The notes under the pieces: model-generated
The model's input: only the letters and a program-made list of their open reading frames with translations
Told to the model about the DNA's origin: nothing
Databases searched by the model: none
In this document: positions 5,779 through 5,997 of the stretch, piece after piece
Layout of the letters: each line of letters opens with the position of its first letter
Position numbering within the stretch: position 1 is the stretch's first letter
Program-made: the position numbers and the translations under genes
Assembly (NCBI GenBank): GCA_029268165.1
Contig: JAJUGM010000224.1
Location: 1 to 5,997 of the forward strand
From: Bacteroidota bacterium
GTDB taxonomy: Bacteria > Bacteroidota > Bacteroidia > Bacteroidales > UBA10428
Reading direction: 5' to 3'
Length of the DNA stretch: 5,997 nucleotides

Positions 5779-5997
5779 CTATACCCCAAATATCGGTTTT
5801 CCTGTAATTTTGTAAATATCTTCAACATATTTTTTTACTGTAAAATCGTCTTTATAGATTTCCCAAACTTCATTGATTTTTTTTATCTGGTAATCAATAT
5901 CAAGCTCAACTAAAGGATTCACTCTGTTTTGTTTATATAGCAAGGCAGCTTCGATATAAAGCAGTAACAACCAAACATCTTCTTTAGACTTTATTTC
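5779..5997 (-). CDS. C-terminal end of an unrecognised protein (truncated by the window edge)
   Basis: A minus-strand frame is open from the last base of the window to a TAG at 5779-5781, giving 72 residues with no start codon required inside. The text begins EIKSKEDVWLLLLYIEAAL and ends YKITGKPIFGV. It looks helical and charged, with a leucine-rich stretch near the visible start and acidic and basic residues mixed through the rest, as in a soluble helical domain. I do not recognise the family. An internal TTG at 5970 is not a likely start because the frame continues upstream. Codon use looks ordinary for this genome, including AT-rich third positions. The alternative is a chance open frame, but the amino-acid composition argues for a real gene end. 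Confidence 0.6.
   Translation of the reverse strand, partial: EIKSKEDVWLLLLYIEAALLYKQNRVNPLVELDIDYQIKKINEVWEIYKDDFTVKKYVEDIYKITGKPIFGV

Noticed and set aside
5728..5913. 61-aa plus-strand frame rich in F, I and N
   Set aside because: It is the antisense of the partial minus-strand gene and has AT-driven composition.

Overview
The window looks like chromosomal DNA from a Bacteroidetes (Bacteroidota) species, probably an environmental Bacteroidales-type lineage. Three things point there. The sigma-70 factor is short (286 aa), lacks region 1.1 and has the N-terminus typical of the phylum (MRQLKITKSITNR). There is a beta-galactosidase of the GalA kind and an exported lipoprotein with a Bacteroidetes-type sequence. 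Two of the three complete genes have no Shine-Dalgarno sequence, and a TTTG / TAnnTTTG promoter lies upstream of the sigma gene. Base composition is moderate in genes and very AT-rich between them.

Layout, left to right. At 51-2948 (+) is a large secreted glycoside hydrolase family 2 enzyme with both catalytic glutamates visible. It converges, with a 14-bp gap, on a gene at 2963-3856 (-) for a lipoprotein of unknown function with two IDYG(D/N)G..C lobes. Next is a primary-type sigma factor gene (rpoD-like) at 4000-4860 (-), with an unusually strong Shine-Dalgarno, a hairpin in its leader and a candidate promoter at about 5001-5029. From 4861 to 5778 there is no credible gene. That stretch holds the sigma leader, an AT-rich spacer, a cluster of dispersed-repeat fragments (about 5301-5560) and a 21-bp tandem duplication (5650-5691). 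The last 219 bases hold the C-terminal end of an unrecognised protein on the minus strand that runs off the window.

The genes do not form an obvious pathway. The hydrolase would act in the periplasm or outside the cell on galactosides. The lipoprotein is probably anchored in the outer membrane. The sigma factor is an information-processing gene that happens to be adjacent. No SusC/SusD pair, transposase, CRISPR array, tRNA or rRNA is visible. I see no evidence for a new multi-gene system. The points most worth a second look are the sigma factor with its atypical leader and region 4 sequence, the extra domain inserted in the hydrolase C-terminus, and the repeat mosaic.
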